A stretch of DNA of 64,000 nucleotides from Anaeromassilibacillus sp. An200 (GTDB lineage: Bacteria; Bacillota; Clostridia; Oscillospirales; Acutalibacteraceae): contig NZ_NFJU01000015.1 in NCBI RefSeq assembly GCF_002160025.1, positions 1 to 64,000 on the forward strand, read 5' to 3'. The notes below the pieces were generated by a model. It was not told the DNA's origin, made no database searches, and saw only the letters and a list, made by a program, of their open reading frames with translations. This document shows positions 52,008 to 61,418 of this stretch, piece by piece (within the stretch, counting starts at the first letter, position 1; each line of letters opens with the position of its first letter). A program made the position numbers and the translations under genes.

Positions 52008-53222
52008 TCAGGTGCGGTAATCGCCGTTGATTTTCACATAATCGTAAGTGAGATCGCAGCCATACGCCTCGGCCGAAGCGTCGCCGTCTCCCAGCGTCAC
52101 CAGAATATCGATCTCGTCCTGCGTCAGGATCTTCTTCGCCTTCTCCTCGCTGAAGGGGATGCCCGCGCCGTTTTTGCAGACGTCAATCGTTCCGGCTTTC
52201 GAGCGGAAGGACACGTCGACACGGTTCACATCCGTATTGGTTCCCGCGTAGCCGATGGCGCACAGGACGCGGCCCCAGTTGGCGTCCGCGCCGAACATGG
52301 CGGCCTTGAGCAGGCTCGAGCAGATCACGCTCTTTGCCACCGTGCGGGCATCAGCCAGATTGGCGGCTCCCGTTACCTTACAGACCAGCAGCTTCGTCGC
52401 GCCCTCGCCGTCCTTCGCCATCTTGCGGGCCAGGTCGGTGCAGATAGCGCGCAGGGCCTGGGTGAACTCCTCGTACTCGGGCGTATCCGCCTGAATTTCC
52501 GGGTTCTCCGCGAGACCGTTCGCCATCACGGTGATGGTGTCGTTCGTGGAGGTATCGCCGTCGATGCTGACCATGTTGAAGGTTTCAGCCACCACGCCGC
52601 GCAGCGCCTTGTCCAGCACGGGAGCGGCGATCGCCGCATCCGTCGTCAGGAAGCAGAGCATGGTGCACATGTTGGGATGGATCATGCCGGAGCCCTTGCA
52701 GATGCCGCCGAGACGCACCGTTTTTCCGCCTACGGTGAATTCCGCCGCCGCTTCCTTGACCACGGTGTCCGTCGTCATGATAGCCCTGGCCGCCAGCTCA
52801 GAGCCGTCGCCTTTGAGGGAGGACGCCAGCAGCGGAGCGGTCTCCTCGATCGGCTCAATCGGCAGCACCTGGCCGATCACGCCGGTGGAAGCGACGATCA
52901 CGTCGGACGGATCGATATTCAGCGCCTTTCCGGCGATCTCGCACATGCGCCACGCCTTTTCCTCGCCGTCCGCGTTGCAGGTGTTGGCATTGCCGGAGTT
53001 GCAGATCACGGCTCGTGCCACGCCGTTTGCGAGATTGCGCTTTGTCACCAGTATGGGAGCACCCTTGACAAGGTTGCTCGTGTACATCCCTGCTGCCGCA
53101 CACGGAGCGGATGAATAGATCATCGCCAAATCCGGTTTTGTTTTATTTTTGCGGATACCGCAGTACATACCGCCCGCGGAAAAACCTTTTGCGGCAGTCA
53201 CGCCGCCCTCAATCATTTTCAT
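52008..53222 (-). CDS. argJ: Bifunctional glutamate N-acetyltransferase/ornithine acetyltransferase
   Basis: This 404-residue protein is cut by itself into two chains before the conserved threonine in CTMLCFLTTDAAI. It transfers acetyl from N-acetylornithine to glutamate, so the pathway recycles acetyl groups and argE is not required. ATGVIGQVLP and WGRVLCAIGYAG are further signatures. Whether it also uses acetyl-CoA (fully bifunctional) cannot be told from sequence; no separate argA is in the window. Confidence 0.96.
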   Translation of the reverse strand: MKMIEGGVTAAKGFSAGGMYCGIRKNKTKPDLAMIYSSAPCAAAGMYTSNLVKGAPILVTKRNLANGVARAVICNSGNANTCNADGEEKAWRMCEIAGKALNIDPSDVIVASTGVIGQVLPIEPIEETAPLLASSLKGDGSELAARAIMTTDTVVKEAAAEFTVGGKTVRLGGICKGSGMIHPNMCTMLCFLTTDAAIAAPVLDKALRGVVAETFNMVSIDGDTSTNDTITVMANGLAENPEIQADTPEYEEFTQALRAICTDLARKMAKDGEGATKLLVCKVTGAANLADARTVAKSVICSSLLKAAMFGADANWGRVLCAIGYAGTNTDVNRVDVSFRSKAGTIDVCKNGAGIPFSEEKAKKILTQDEIDILVTLGDGDASAEAYGCDLTYDYVKINGDYRT

Positions 53223-53288
53223 ACCCTGATCCCCCAGACCATATGCGGACGCTCTCCGCGCCCGAATTGTTTCTAAATTAAAATATGC

Positions 53289-54335
53289 TCAGAATGCCGG
53301 CGGGAAAAGACGCAGGCCTGCTGTCTCATCCAGACCAAATGCAAGATTCATATTCTGCACCGCCTGTCCCGCCGCACCCTTGACCATGTTGTCAATGGCG
53401 GAAATGGCGACCAGCGTTCCCGTGCGGGAATCCAGATGCAGCGAAATATCGCAGAAATTCGAGTACCACACATTCTTAATGTCCGCCACGCGGTCTTCCG
53501 GCAGCAGACGGATGAAATACTCTTTGTCATACCGCTCGTGATACACGCGGCTGAGCGATTCCATCGTGACGCCCGGCTTGAGTCTGGCGTAGCAGGTAGC
53601 GAGGATGCCGCGGTTCACGGGAAGCAGGTGCGGCACAAAGGTCAGCTTGACCGGCGCGCCCGCCGCCTTGGAAAGCGTCTGCTCCATTTCCGGCGTGTGA
53701 CGGTGCGCCGCCACCTTATAGGCGGTGAACGCCTCATTCAGCTCCGGGTAATGCGTGTTCTGCGTCATCTTGCGGCCCGCGCCTGTCACACCGGATTTGC
53801 AGTCGGCCACAATCCCGTCCTTCTCAATCAGCCCGGCTTCCAGCGCAGGATACAACGCGAGCGGAACAGCCGTTGTGTAGCAGCCGGGATTCGCAATCAG
53901 CTTCTTGCCCCGGATTTGCTCGCGGAACAGCTCCGGCAGACCGTAGACCGCCTTTTCGTGCAAAGCGGGATCGAGGAAGGAATTTCCGTACCATTCCTGA
54001 TACTCCGCTTCGCTCTCCAGACGGAAATCTGCGCCCAAATCGATAAACGTCTTCCCCTTTGCGTCGCACTCGGCGGCCAGCTCCTGAGACAAGCCGTGCG
54101 GCAGGGCGGCAAAAATCACGTCGCACTGCTCCACGACCTCCTCCTGCTTGCCGCAAACAGGTTCGCACACCTGATAATAGGAGGGATAAATATCAGAAAG
54201 CTTCTTTCCTTCAAAGCTGACGGAGCTCACGGCCGCCAGCTCCGCTTCGGGATGGCCGGTCAAAATCCGGCACAGCTCCGCGCCCGCGTAGCCTGTCGCC
54301 CCGACGACACCCGCCTTGATTTTTTTCTCACTCAT
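53289..54335 (-). CDS. argC: N-acetyl-gamma-glutamyl-phosphate reductase
   Basis: This 348-residue NADPH enzyme has the Rossmann motif GVVGATGYAGAELCRIL, the catalytic cysteine in IANPGCYTTA and the histidine region HRHTPEMEQTL. FVPHLLPVNRGILATCY is typical. It overlaps argH by 8 nt, so translation is coupled. Confidence 0.97.
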   Translation of the reverse strand: MSEKKIKAGVVGATGYAGAELCRILTGHPEAELAAVSSVSFEGKKLSDIYPSYYQVCEPVCGKQEEVVEQCDVIFAALPHGLSQELAAECDAKGKTFIDLGADFRLESEAEYQEWYGNSFLDPALHEKAVYGLPELFREQIRGKKLIANPGCYTTAVPLALYPALEAGLIEKDGIVADCKSGVTGAGRKMTQNTHYPELNEAFTAYKVAAHRHTPEMEQTLSKAAGAPVKLTFVPHLLPVNRGILATCYARLKPGVTMESLSRVYHERYDKEYFIRLLPEDRVADIKNVWYSNFCDISLHLDSRTGTLVAISAIDNMVKGAAGQAVQNMNLAFGLDETAGLRLFPPAF

Positions 54336-55713
54336 GCTCTTTTTCCTCCATTATCGCCAAGACACGGTCGGCCTCACGGCGGACATTTTCCGGCGCCGGG
54401 CCGCCGATCACCTTTCTCTCGTTGACACAGCGATCCAGTGAAATGGCTTCATAAACATCCCGGTCAAACAGCTCATGATGCTCCTTGTACTGCTCGAGGG
54501 GCAGTGTTTCCAGCGTTTGGTCATGGTCGATGCAGTAAGCCACCAGCGCGCCCGTGACCTTATAGGCGTCGCGGAACGGCAGCCCCTTGCCGACGAGGTA
54601 ATCGGCGCAGTCTGTCGCGTTGATGAAGCCGCGCGCGGCCGCTTTCCGCATATTCTCCGGCAGCACCCGCATGGTGTCCAGCATGGGGATGAAAGCTGTC
54701 AGGCACATATGCAGCGTATCCACCGCGTCGAAAATGGCTTCCTTATCCTCCTGCATATCCTTGTTGTAAGCCAGCGGCAGACCCTTCATCATCGTCAGAA
54801 GCGTGGTCAGATCCCCGACAACGCGGCCCGTTTTACCGCGTACCAGCTCCGCGATATCCGGGTTTTTCTTCTGCGGCATGATGCTTGACCCGGTGGAAAA
54901 CGCGTCATCCAGCTCGATGAATTTAAACTCCCACGAGCACCACAGGATGATCTCCTCCGAGAAGCGGGAAAGGTGCACCATGCAGATCGCAATCGCGGAG
55001 GCCAGTTCCATGCAGAAATCACGGTCAGACACGCCATCGAGACTGTTGTGTGTCGGCCCGTCAAAACCGAGCAGCGAGGCTGTCATCTCCCGATCCAGCG
55101 GGTACGTCGTTCCGGCCAGAGCGCCGGAGCCGAGCGGGCAAACATTCATGCGGCGCTGTGCGTCCTCCAGTCTCGACAGATCCCGCAGAAACATTTCCGC
55201 GTAAGCCATCAGATGGTGGCCGAAGGTGATCGGCTGGGCACGCTGCAAGTGCGTGTAGCCCGGCATTACGTCCCCGCTGTGCTCCTTCGCCTGTTTGCAC
55301 AGTACACGCACCAGCTCCGTGACCTGCCCGCGCAGCGTCTCGCACTGGCCGCGCAGATACAGGCGGACATCGAGCGCAACCTGATCGTTGCGGCTTCGGG
55401 CCGTGTGGAGCCGTTTGCCGGAATCCCCCAGACGGGCGGTCAGCTCCGCCTCCATAAAGGTGTGGATATCCTCCGCGTTCGGATCAATGCTGAGAGCACC
55501 GCTTTCCAGATCGGCCAGAATCCCTTCGAGCCCTTTGCAGATTGCGTCCGCCTCCGCCTTGTCGATCACGCCGCACGAGCCAAGCATCGTCGCGTGGGCA
55601 ATGCTTCCCTTAATATCCTCGCGCGCCATACGGCTGTCGAACGAAATGGAGGAATTGAAATCATTTGTGGTTTTGTCCAGCTCCTTGTGGAACCGTCCCG
55701 TCCAGAGCTTCAT
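54328..55713 (-). CDS. argH: Argininosuccinate lyase
   Basis: This 461-residue lyase makes arginine and fumarate. The signature GSSIMPQKKNPD with the flexible serine loop is intact, as are TARSRNDQVALD and HLQRAQP. ATG follows AAAGGAG. The 141-bp gap to argG contains a terminator-like hairpin (55779-55806), so argG may be made in excess over the rest of the operon. Confidence 0.97.
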   Translation of the reverse strand: MKLWTGRFHKELDKTTNDFNSSISFDSRMAREDIKGSIAHATMLGSCGVIDKAEADAICKGLEGILADLESGALSIDPNAEDIHTFMEAELTARLGDSGKRLHTARSRNDQVALDVRLYLRGQCETLRGQVTELVRVLCKQAKEHSGDVMPGYTHLQRAQPITFGHHLMAYAEMFLRDLSRLEDAQRRMNVCPLGSGALAGTTYPLDREMTASLLGFDGPTHNSLDGVSDRDFCMELASAIAICMVHLSRFSEEIILWCSWEFKFIELDDAFSTGSSIMPQKKNPDIAELVRGKTGRVVGDLTTLLTMMKGLPLAYNKDMQEDKEAIFDAVDTLHMCLTAFIPMLDTMRVLPENMRKAAARGFINATDCADYLVGKGLPFRDAYKVTGALVAYCIDHDQTLETLPLEQYKEHHELFDRDVYEAISLDRCVNERKVIGGPAPENVRREADRVLAIMEEKEHE

Positions 55714-55778
55714 GCGCAGATTCTCCTTTTTCGCGCCCCGAGCGGGGCGGTTGGTATCTCTCTTTGGAAAAGGAAAGC

Positions 55779-55806
55779 GGGGGATCGAATCCGGGATCGA
55801 TCCCCC
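55779..55806 (-). terminator. Hairpin between argG and argH, possible attenuator
   Basis: On the minus strand GGGGGATCGA and TCGATCCCCC form a perfect 10-bp stem followed by GCTTTCCTTTT. The T-run is imperfect, so partial read-through is expected. Confidence 0.6.
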
Positions 55807-55854
55807 TGAACTTTCCGAAACAACACGCCGGGCCGTCCGGCCCTTATCGCGTGA

Positions 55855-57090
55855 TTACTTGCCGGCCTTCTCCAGCTTCTGGCGCTTCATCGCCTGCACC
55901 TTGATCGGCAGACCGAAGAGGTTGATGAAGCCAGCGGAATCCGCCTGATCGTAAACTTCATCCTCGCTGAAGGTCGCGATCTCCTCGTCGTACAGCGAAT
56001 ACTCGCTTGTCACACCCGCGTCAATGATATTGCCCTTGTAGAGCTTGAGTTTGACGTCGCCCGTCACCGTCTCCTGTGTGCTGGTGACAAACGCACTCAG
56101 CGCCTCGCGCAGCGGGGTAAACCACTCGCCGTTGTAAACCATATCGGCAAACTTGAGGGCAACCTGCTGCTTATAGTGGTAGGTCGCCTTATCCAGGCAG
56201 ATTTCCTCCAGCTTGTTGTGCGCGTGATACAGAATCGTGCCGCCGGGAGTCTCATACACGCCGCGGGACTTCATGCCGACAAGACGGTTCTCGACGATAT
56301 CGGCAAGGCCGATGCCGTTCTCGCCGCCGAGACGGTTCAGCTCCTCGATCAGCTCCACGCCGCTGAGCTTTCTGCCGTCGAGCTTCGTGGGCACGCCCTT
56401 TTCAAAATGCAGGGTGATATAAGTCGGCTTGTCGGGAGCCTGTTCCGGCGAGACGCCGAGCTCCAGGAAGCCGGGCTTGTTGTACTGCGGCTCGTTGGCC
56501 GGATCCTCCAGATCCAGGCCCTCGTGGGACAGATGCCACAGGTTCTTGTCCTTGGAATAGTTCGTCTCACGGGTGATCTTCAGCGGAATGTTGTGCGCCT
56601 CCGCGTAGTCGATCTCCTCGTCGCGGGACTTGATATCCCAAACTCTCCACGGAGCAATGATCGTCATCTCCGGGGCGAAGGCCTTGATAGCCAGCTCAAA
56701 ACGCACCTGATCGTTGCCCTTGCCGGTGCAGCCGTGGCAGATGGCATCCGCGCCCTCCTCCTTCGCGATCTCCACCAGACGCTTGGCGATCAGCGGACGG
56801 GCAAAGCTGGTACCGAGCAGATAGCTGTTCTCATAGACAGCACCGGCCTGCAGCGTCGGCCAAATGTAATCCTCCACAAAGGAATCCTTGAGATCCGCGA
56901 TATACAGCTTGGAAGCGCCGGTCTTTTTGGCCTTCTCCTCCAGCCCGCTCAGCTCGCTGCCCTGTCCGACATCAGCCGCGACCGCGATGACCTCGCAGTT
57001 GTCGTAATTTTCCTTCAGCCACGGGATAATGATGGAGGTATCGAGGCCGCCGGAATATGCCAGTACAACTTTCTTGATTTTCTGTGCCAT
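55855..57090 (-). CDS. argG: Argininosuccinate synthase
   Basis: This 411-residue enzyme joins citrulline and aspartate using ATP. The N-type pyrophosphatase loop [10 protein letters not shown] lies at 10-19, and [13 protein letters not shown] with [11 protein letters not shown] are typical of type I. It is the first gene of the operon and carries the ArgR-box-like site upstream. Confidence 0.98.
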   Translation of the reverse strand: MAQKIKKVVLAYSGGLDTSIIIPWLKENYDNCEVIAVAADVGQGSELSGLEEKAKKTGASKLYIADLKDSFVEDYIWPTLQAGAVYENSYLLGTSFARPLIAKRLVEIAKEEGADAICHGCTGKGNDQVRFELAIKAFAPEMTIIAPWRVWDIKSRDEEIDYAEAHNIPLKITRETNYSKDKNLWHLSHEGLDLEDPANEPQYNKPGFLELGVSPEQAPDKPTYITLHFEKGVPTKLDGRKLSGVELIEELNRLGGENGIGLADIVENRLVGMKSRGVYETPGGTILYHAHNKLEEICLDKATYHYKQQVALKFADMVYNGEWFTPLREALSAFVTSTQETVTGDVKLKLYKGNIIDAGVTSEYSLYDEEIATFSEDEVYDQADSAGFINLFGLPIKVQAMKRQKLEKAGK

Positions 57091-57152
57091 GGTGATGCGT
57101 CTCCTTTATGTTCCGTTTCATTGATTGTACAGTGATTGGGTTTCTGTGTTTT

Positions 57153-57202
57153 ATTATACGCTGTTTTTGCAATAAATCAAGCTTTTTCTGTATAAATATT
57201 CA
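57153..57202 (-). promoter_or_regulatory. arg operon promoter with ARG box
   Basis: On the minus strand TTGATT (57175-57180) and TATAAT (57153-57158) are 16 bp apart. Nine bp further upstream TGAATATTTATACA (57189-57202) fits the ArgR consensus TGnATwwwwATnCA at every fixed position. A second, degenerate box may follow at about 57206-57220. It is the probable site of arginine repression. Confidence 0.75.
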
Positions 57203-57360
57203 GTTTGTAGAGAATACACAAATTCTTTTTTCATTTTTCCAAAAAACTGATCGCCGCCTCCCTGTTTCCTCTTTCTTTTTTTCCTGATTTTGTATACAAT
57301 AGAATGAAGAAAAAAGAAACAAATCCGGGAAACGGGTTTTGTGCGAAGGAGGATATTTGG

Positions 57361-57867
57361 ATGGCAAACTGGAAGGAAATCAGCGTTTCCGAATGGAACG
57401 ACAATCTGTTCGACCGTATCGGAAAGGACTGGATGCTGATCACCGCGGGAAACCGGGAAGCCTGCAATACCATGACGGCAAGTTGGGGCGGCGCAGGAAT
57501 CCTGTGGAACCGGCCTGTAGCGTTCTCGTTTATCCGTCCGCAGCGGTACACCATGGAATTCATTGAGCGCGAGGAATATTACAGCCTGGCTTTCTTTGGC
57601 GACGGCTTCCGCGACGCTCTGAATTTCTGCGGAACCAAAAGCGGCCGTGACTTTGATAAGTGGAAGGAAACAGGCCTGACCCCTGCCTTTGATCTTGCCC
57701 CGTACCCGGAGCAGGCAAACGCAGTTCTCATCTGCCGCAAGCTGTACCGGCAGGATATGACGCCGGAATCTTTCCTCGACGCGGAAGTCCGGGAGAAGAA
57801 TTATCCCAACAACGATTACCATCGTGTGTTTGTGGGAGAAATCAAAAAGCTGCTGATCCGGGAATAA
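57361..57867 (+). CDS. Flavin reductase family protein
   Basis: This 168-residue protein starts after AAGGAGG. It is a split-barrel FMN-binding protein: MTASWGGAGILWNRPVAFSFIRPQRYTMEFIER carries the flavin contacts and TKSGRDFDKWKETGLTP the dimer edge. Such proteins reduce free flavin or act as flavoredoxins in anaerobes. It stands alone, with a promoter-like TACAAT at 57295-57300 and a terminator after it. Confidence 0.9.
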   Translation: MANWKEISVSEWNDNLFDRIGKDWMLITAGNREACNTMTASWGGAGILWNRPVAFSFIRPQRYTMEFIEREEYYSLAFFGDGFRDALNFCGTKSGRDFDKWKETGLTPAFDLAPYPEQANAVLICRKLYRQDMTPESFLDAEVREKNYPNNDYHRVFVGEIKKLLIRE

Positions 57868-57894
57868 TTCATTTTCTTTGTATTCCTGCGAACC

Positions 57895-57928
57895 GGCCCC
57901 ATGACGTGCTGCGTCATGGGGCCTTTCT
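57895..57928 (+). terminator. Terminator of the flavin reductase gene
   Basis: GGCCCCATGACG and CGTCATGGGGCC form a perfect 12-bp stem followed by TTTCT. Confidence 0.85.
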
Positions 57929-57942
57929 GCGTTGTGTATCTG

Positions 57943-59436
57943 TTATGTGGCGGCTCCTCCACCTGCGCCTGGCGCGGCGGCTGCCCCGCCATTGCCGCTG
58001 TGCAGGTCAAACCAGTATTTCACCGCGTCAGAAATGCGGTCACGCCGCCAGGACTGTGAACTGCGTTCCTTTGTTACATCGCTGAGTACTCCCTCGAACT
58101 CCTCATAGGTATTAAAGCGGACAAGAGTATTGGTCTCGTCTACAATGTATACGCCGGGTGGAAGATCATTGAGCCCGGAACCACGGTACACCTCCTGGTT
58201 TTCCGCATTTGTATAGGCAAGCCTTTTACTGCTGTCCTGCTGATCGGTCATATCAAGGCCTACGCTGTGCTTGAACGCTGTGAGAACGATGCGATCCGCA
58301 CCCTTGACGGTCTGGGGGGTGAACATCTTGGAATGATCCGTGTGAACGGAGTATACCACCGTGGTATTCGCGGAATCACCAAGCCCCGGCTTTTTATGTT
58401 TCTTATCCTTTAAGGTTGTTGACTGATAGGATGCGGTGTCTCCTCCCGGCACAGGATCGTATTGGATCAAATCAAAAGCGACTTTATCAACAAACTCCGG
58501 ATAATTCTTTTGCACCCATTGGCGAATCAGCAGAGCACCCTCGGCAGCGGCCACACCCCCGCGGCTGTGTCCCTGGATGAGAATGCGGACAGGGGGTGTG
58601 GTGGCAATGGAAAAGTTCCGGTCGCTTTGCCATTCTCTGAAAATATTTGTGAGATAATCCGCTGCCATCAGCTGCATATACTTCCGCAGGTTCGATATAC
58701 TGTAATCTCCGGCATTGAGCGCCCCGCCTGCCGCGAGCGGGCCGGCCATGGTAATCCGTGTCTTGAGAACATTTCCCTGCGCATCAAGGACATCCTTTTT
58801 GCGCACTTCCTTGAGCTGCTTTCTCCCCACCGTCTGCGAATCGCCGTATTGCTCACGGATCCTTCTTTCAATTTCGGCATTGTGTGCCCGGATCCTGGCA
58901 TTTTCCTCTTCATACTGGGCTCTTTTGGCGCGTGATGTATACCAGTGTATCTTTTTCTCCTTTTTCAGGGCAACCTCACCAACTCCGGGAATAACAGCGC
59001 AATTCTTTCCCTTAAGCCCTTTGTGCGTCATACGGAACTGCTTGAACCCTGATCCCGCCATGTTGAACTCCAGCACCTTACTTCCTTGGCTCATGAAGCT
59101 GTGTCCACGGGAGTGGTGCAGCTCCGTCTCACGCTGCGCATCAGGCAGCTGACGAACCCGATCAATCTGGGTGTATGCCCCCGGCATCAATCTTTTAACC
59201 GCATCACGGATATGTCCCAGCTTGGATTTGCGCTGATGCTCGGAAACCTGTACCTCGTTAAGCTCCTCCTGTGTATAATGCTGGAGCGTATATCTCGACT
59301 GGTTCTGCTGCATCTGCTGGTTCTGCTGCATTTGCTGGGCTTGATGCGGCTGATGAATATTTCTCAGCTGATTTCTTGCATTCTGGATTTGATCCCGTGT
59401 CACCGCAAACTGCTGTGGTCCGGATGGAAGCGGCAT
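57943..59436 (-). CDS. Glutamine-rich protein with serine-hydrolase GHSRGG motif, unknown family
   Basis: This 497-residue protein is not assigned to a named family. Residues 1-60 are rich in Q, N and H, with QQMQQNQQMQQNQ. Residues about 165-200 are a charged helix. Residues 283-300 read VRILIQGHSRGGVAAAEG, an alpha/beta-hydrolase nucleophile elbow with S291. Acid and histidine candidates follow: D327 in YDPVPGGD, and H364, H367 or H390. The last 17 residues are G/A-rich. There is no signal peptide or membrane helix. GxSRGG elbows also occur in lipase effectors of the DUF2235/Tle type, but that link is inference. It starts 3 nt after a GNAT gene. Confidence 0.75.
   Translation of the reverse strand: MPLPSGPQQFAVTRDQIQNARNQLRNIHQPHQAQQMQQNQQMQQNQSRYTLQHYTQEELNEVQVSEHQRKSKLGHIRDAVKRLMPGAYTQIDRVRQLPDAQRETELHHSRGHSFMSQGSKVLEFNMAGSGFKQFRMTHKGLKGKNCAVIPGVGEVALKKEKKIHWYTSRAKRAQYEEENARIRAHNAEIERRIREQYGDSQTVGRKQLKEVRKKDVLDAQGNVLKTRITMAGPLAAGGALNAGDYSISNLRKYMQLMAADYLTNIFREWQSDRNFSIATTPPVRILIQGHSRGGVAAAEGALLIRQWVQKNYPEFVDKVAFDLIQYDPVPGGDTASYQSTTLKDKKHKKPGLGDSANTTVVYSVHTDHSKMFTPQTVKGADRIVLTAFKHSVGLDMTDQQDSSKRLAYTNAENQEVYRGSGLNDLPPGVYIVDETNTLVRFNTYEEFEGVLSDVTKERSSQSWRRDRISDAVKYWFDLHSGNGGAAAAPGAGGGAAT
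59299..59334 (-). repeat. 18-bp tandem duplication coding for the glutamine-rich segment
   Basis: CTGGTTCTGCTGCATCTG and CTGGTTCTGCTGCATTTG lie back to back and encode QMQQNQ twice. They differ at one base, so slippage could change the copy number. Confidence 0.75.
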
Positions 59437-59439
59437 TGC

Positions 59440-60453
59440 TCATTCCTCCCTTTCTTCTTCCGACATACTTGCATCCCCACTCATGCCCTCTGAAGGCTCC
59501 TCACCTTCATAAAACTCTCTGAGCACCTCCTCTTCCTCCTGCTCACTGAGTTCGGGCGCATTCTCTTCTTGCGGCCAAAGACCGGCATAGTCGCAAACGC
59601 CGCGCCGCATCAAAAGCGGCTGCATGTCCGGTAGGAAAAAAGAAATCAGCGATGACGCCGCCTGCGTCCGGCAGACAAGCCTCACCGGTTTCTCCATCGG
59701 ATATTTTTCCTTTGCCTTCTGCCCCGCAAAGCGTGCCAGGCCCATGACAATTCGGGGATCGGAAGAAAGAGAGCGCATCAGCAAAGGCTCAAGGCTTCCG
59801 TTCGGGGATGCGAGAACCAGCATAAGCCCTTTAAGCTCCAGCTTATCCCACAGCGCGCAGCTTACATCCATATCGCAAAACGGAAGCAGTTCGGGCAAAT
59901 CGGAGCGCACTGACGGAAGCTCCGTGTAACGGTCAATCTCACGGGACAGCGCCAAAGAGGGGCTCTCGGAAAGCGATACAACCGGCAGACCTGGATTGCC
60001 GCTGAAAAAAGAATTTGAAAGAAGCTCCCCGAGCGGGAGAGTTGTCTCAAAGACATCACCGATGGAAAAGGTAAAGCCCCAATCCTCCAAAAAAGCGCAG
60101 AGTTCGTTATATTCCGCATCCATCGGCACATCGCAGAGTGCCAGATGGACACCTCCGGTTTCCCCGATCACACGGAAAAACTCTTCCATCAGCGCATCTC
60201 CAACTCCGCGGCCCCTGGCCTGCGGCTCCACATAAAGCCAGCGCAGAGTACCAGCGATCAGATATGCGTCCTCTTCCGGCGAAATTTCCTCAACTTCAAA
60301 TACAAGCACACCGGCCGCGTATTGACCTTGATCATCCTCATCGATCGCGCCGAGAACAAAACGGCCCGGCAGCTCGAGAAGATCAAACCATTGCGCCGGC
60401 GCCATTGACTCAAACAAAGCCTTGTTTTCGCATGTAACTGTCGTGATCAGCAT
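59440..60453 (-). CDS. GNAT-domain protein with C-terminal extension
   Basis: This 337-residue protein starts after GAGAGG. Residues about 45-135 are a GNAT fold: LRWLYVEPQARGRGVGDALMEEFF is the acetyl-CoA loop and ELCAFLEDWGFTF the C-terminal strand. Residues 140-300 are a second region of unknown class, with a second GNAT-like LKGLMLVLASPNGSLEPLLMRSL segment. The C-terminal 40 residues are very acidic (SEQEEEEVLREFYEGEE). It heads a two-gene operon with the GHSRGG protein. The partner may be its substrate, which is inference. Confidence 0.8.
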   Translation of the reverse strand: MLITTVTCENKALFESMAPAQWFDLLELPGRFVLGAIDEDDQGQYAAGVLVFEVEEISPEEDAYLIAGTLRWLYVEPQARGRGVGDALMEEFFRVIGETGGVHLALCDVPMDAEYNELCAFLEDWGFTFSIGDVFETTLPLGELLSNSFFSGNPGLPVVSLSESPSLALSREIDRYTELPSVRSDLPELLPFCDMDVSCALWDKLELKGLMLVLASPNGSLEPLLMRSLSSDPRIVMGLARFAGQKAKEKYPMEKPVRLVCRTQAASSLISFFLPDMQPLLMRRGVCDYAGLWPQEENAPELSEQEEEEVLREFYEGEEPSEGMSGDASMSEEEREE

Positions 60454-60486
60454 GGCAGATTCCTCTCCAATGGATTATTTTGTTTT

Positions 60487-60515
60487 ATTATACAAAGCCC
60501 AGCCCAAGATGTAAA
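60487..60515 (-). promoter_or_regulatory. Promoter of the GNAT-GHSRGG operon
   Basis: On the minus strand TTTACA (60510-60515) and TATAAT (60487-60492) are 17 bp apart, 33 bp before the GNAT start. A strong match. Confidence 0.75.
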
Positions 60516-60622
60516 CCGTCATCCCGCACCATCTCCAAAATCTTTAAAAATCCTTTGAAAATATCCTAAATCCCGGTTGGTAAAACATATGGACACATTT
60601 TGCGGCAGGATTCCAAATCACC

Positions 60623-60660
60623 GAAAGCCCGCTCTGGTGTAATGTCCAGAACGGGCTTTC
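60623..60660 (-). terminator. Inverted repeat after the nitroreductase gene
   Basis: GAAAGCCCG-TCTGG and CCAGA-CGGGCTTTC form a stem with one mismatch 46 bp past the stop. No T-run follows on the minus strand, so its strength is uncertain. The rest of 60454-60706 shows only the promoter above. Confidence 0.5.
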
Positions 60661-60706
60661 AAAAAAGCTTCTTTTCCGGCACAAAAACGTCACCGGATCG
60701 TTGATA

Positions 60707-61210
60707 TCAATCCTTTAAAAACAGTGTGATTTCCTCCATAGCTTTGCGGGGACGGGCGGCAGGCTGTTCCGCCGGGTATCCAAGCGGAGAAACCGCTACC
60801 GGCACCCACTCCTGCGGCAAATCCAGAGCGCGCTTGACCGCGTCCGCGTCAAAAGCGCCGAGCCAGCACATGCCCAACCCCAGTTCCTGGGCCTGAAGCA
60901 GCATAAAGCTCAGCGCGATCGAGCAGTCAATGGTCCCGCTGGGCTGGCCGCAGGGCATCACATGATCTTCTGCGGCACAGATCACGAGAGCCGTTCCGGC
61001 CTCCTGCACCATGCGCTGGCTGGAGCAGGCTTCACACAGCGCCGCCAGGCGTGCGCCCTGTACCACAACAAATTTCCATTCCTGCATATTGCGCGCGGAC
61101 GGGGCCAGCCGTCCCGCTTCCAGCACCTTTTCCAGCTTTTCCGTCTCCACCACACGCCCGTCATAGCTGCGGATACTGCGGCGTTCCCGGATCAAATCCA
61201 ATACTTCCAT
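60707..61210 (-). CDS. Nitroreductase family protein
   Basis: This is a 167-residue protein. ATG at 61210 follows GAGAGGGG. RERRSIRSYDGR at the N-terminus and APSARNMQEWKFVVVQG form the FMN site; LGLGMCWLGAFD and SPLGYPAEQPAARPRKAMEE complete the family pattern. It is a small FMN-dependent NAD(P)H oxidoreductase acting as a dimer in the cytoplasm. The substrate is unknown. Confidence 0.93.
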   Translation of the reverse strand: MEVLDLIRERRSIRSYDGRVVETEKLEKVLEAGRLAPSARNMQEWKFVVVQGARLAALCEACSSQRMVQEAGTALVICAAEDHVMPCGQPSGTIDCSIALSFMLLQAQELGLGMCWLGAFDADAVKRALDLPQEWVPVAVSPLGYPAEQPAARPRKAMEEITLFLKD

Positions 61211-61357
61211 GAAAAGATACCCCTCTCTTTTGCAATCTTCAATGGAGCACATATGAGCGTCCGTCCATACAAAACAGACTTCCTTTATTTTTCATGATAG
61301 CACAAACACCACCGCAAATCCAGAAAGAAACTCATCATTTTTATCCAAAAGAAAAAG

Positions 61358-61386
61358 ATGACTTTCCCGCAGTCCCGTGATAAAAT
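61358..61386 (+). promoter_or_regulatory. Promoter of the hydrolase-HAD cluster
   Basis: ATGACT (61358-61363) and TAAAAT (61381-61386) are 17 bp apart, 32 bp before the hydrolase start. A moderate match. Confidence 0.45.
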
Positions 61387-61418
61387 GGAGAAAACAATGG
61401 TGAGGAGTGAATGAAACC

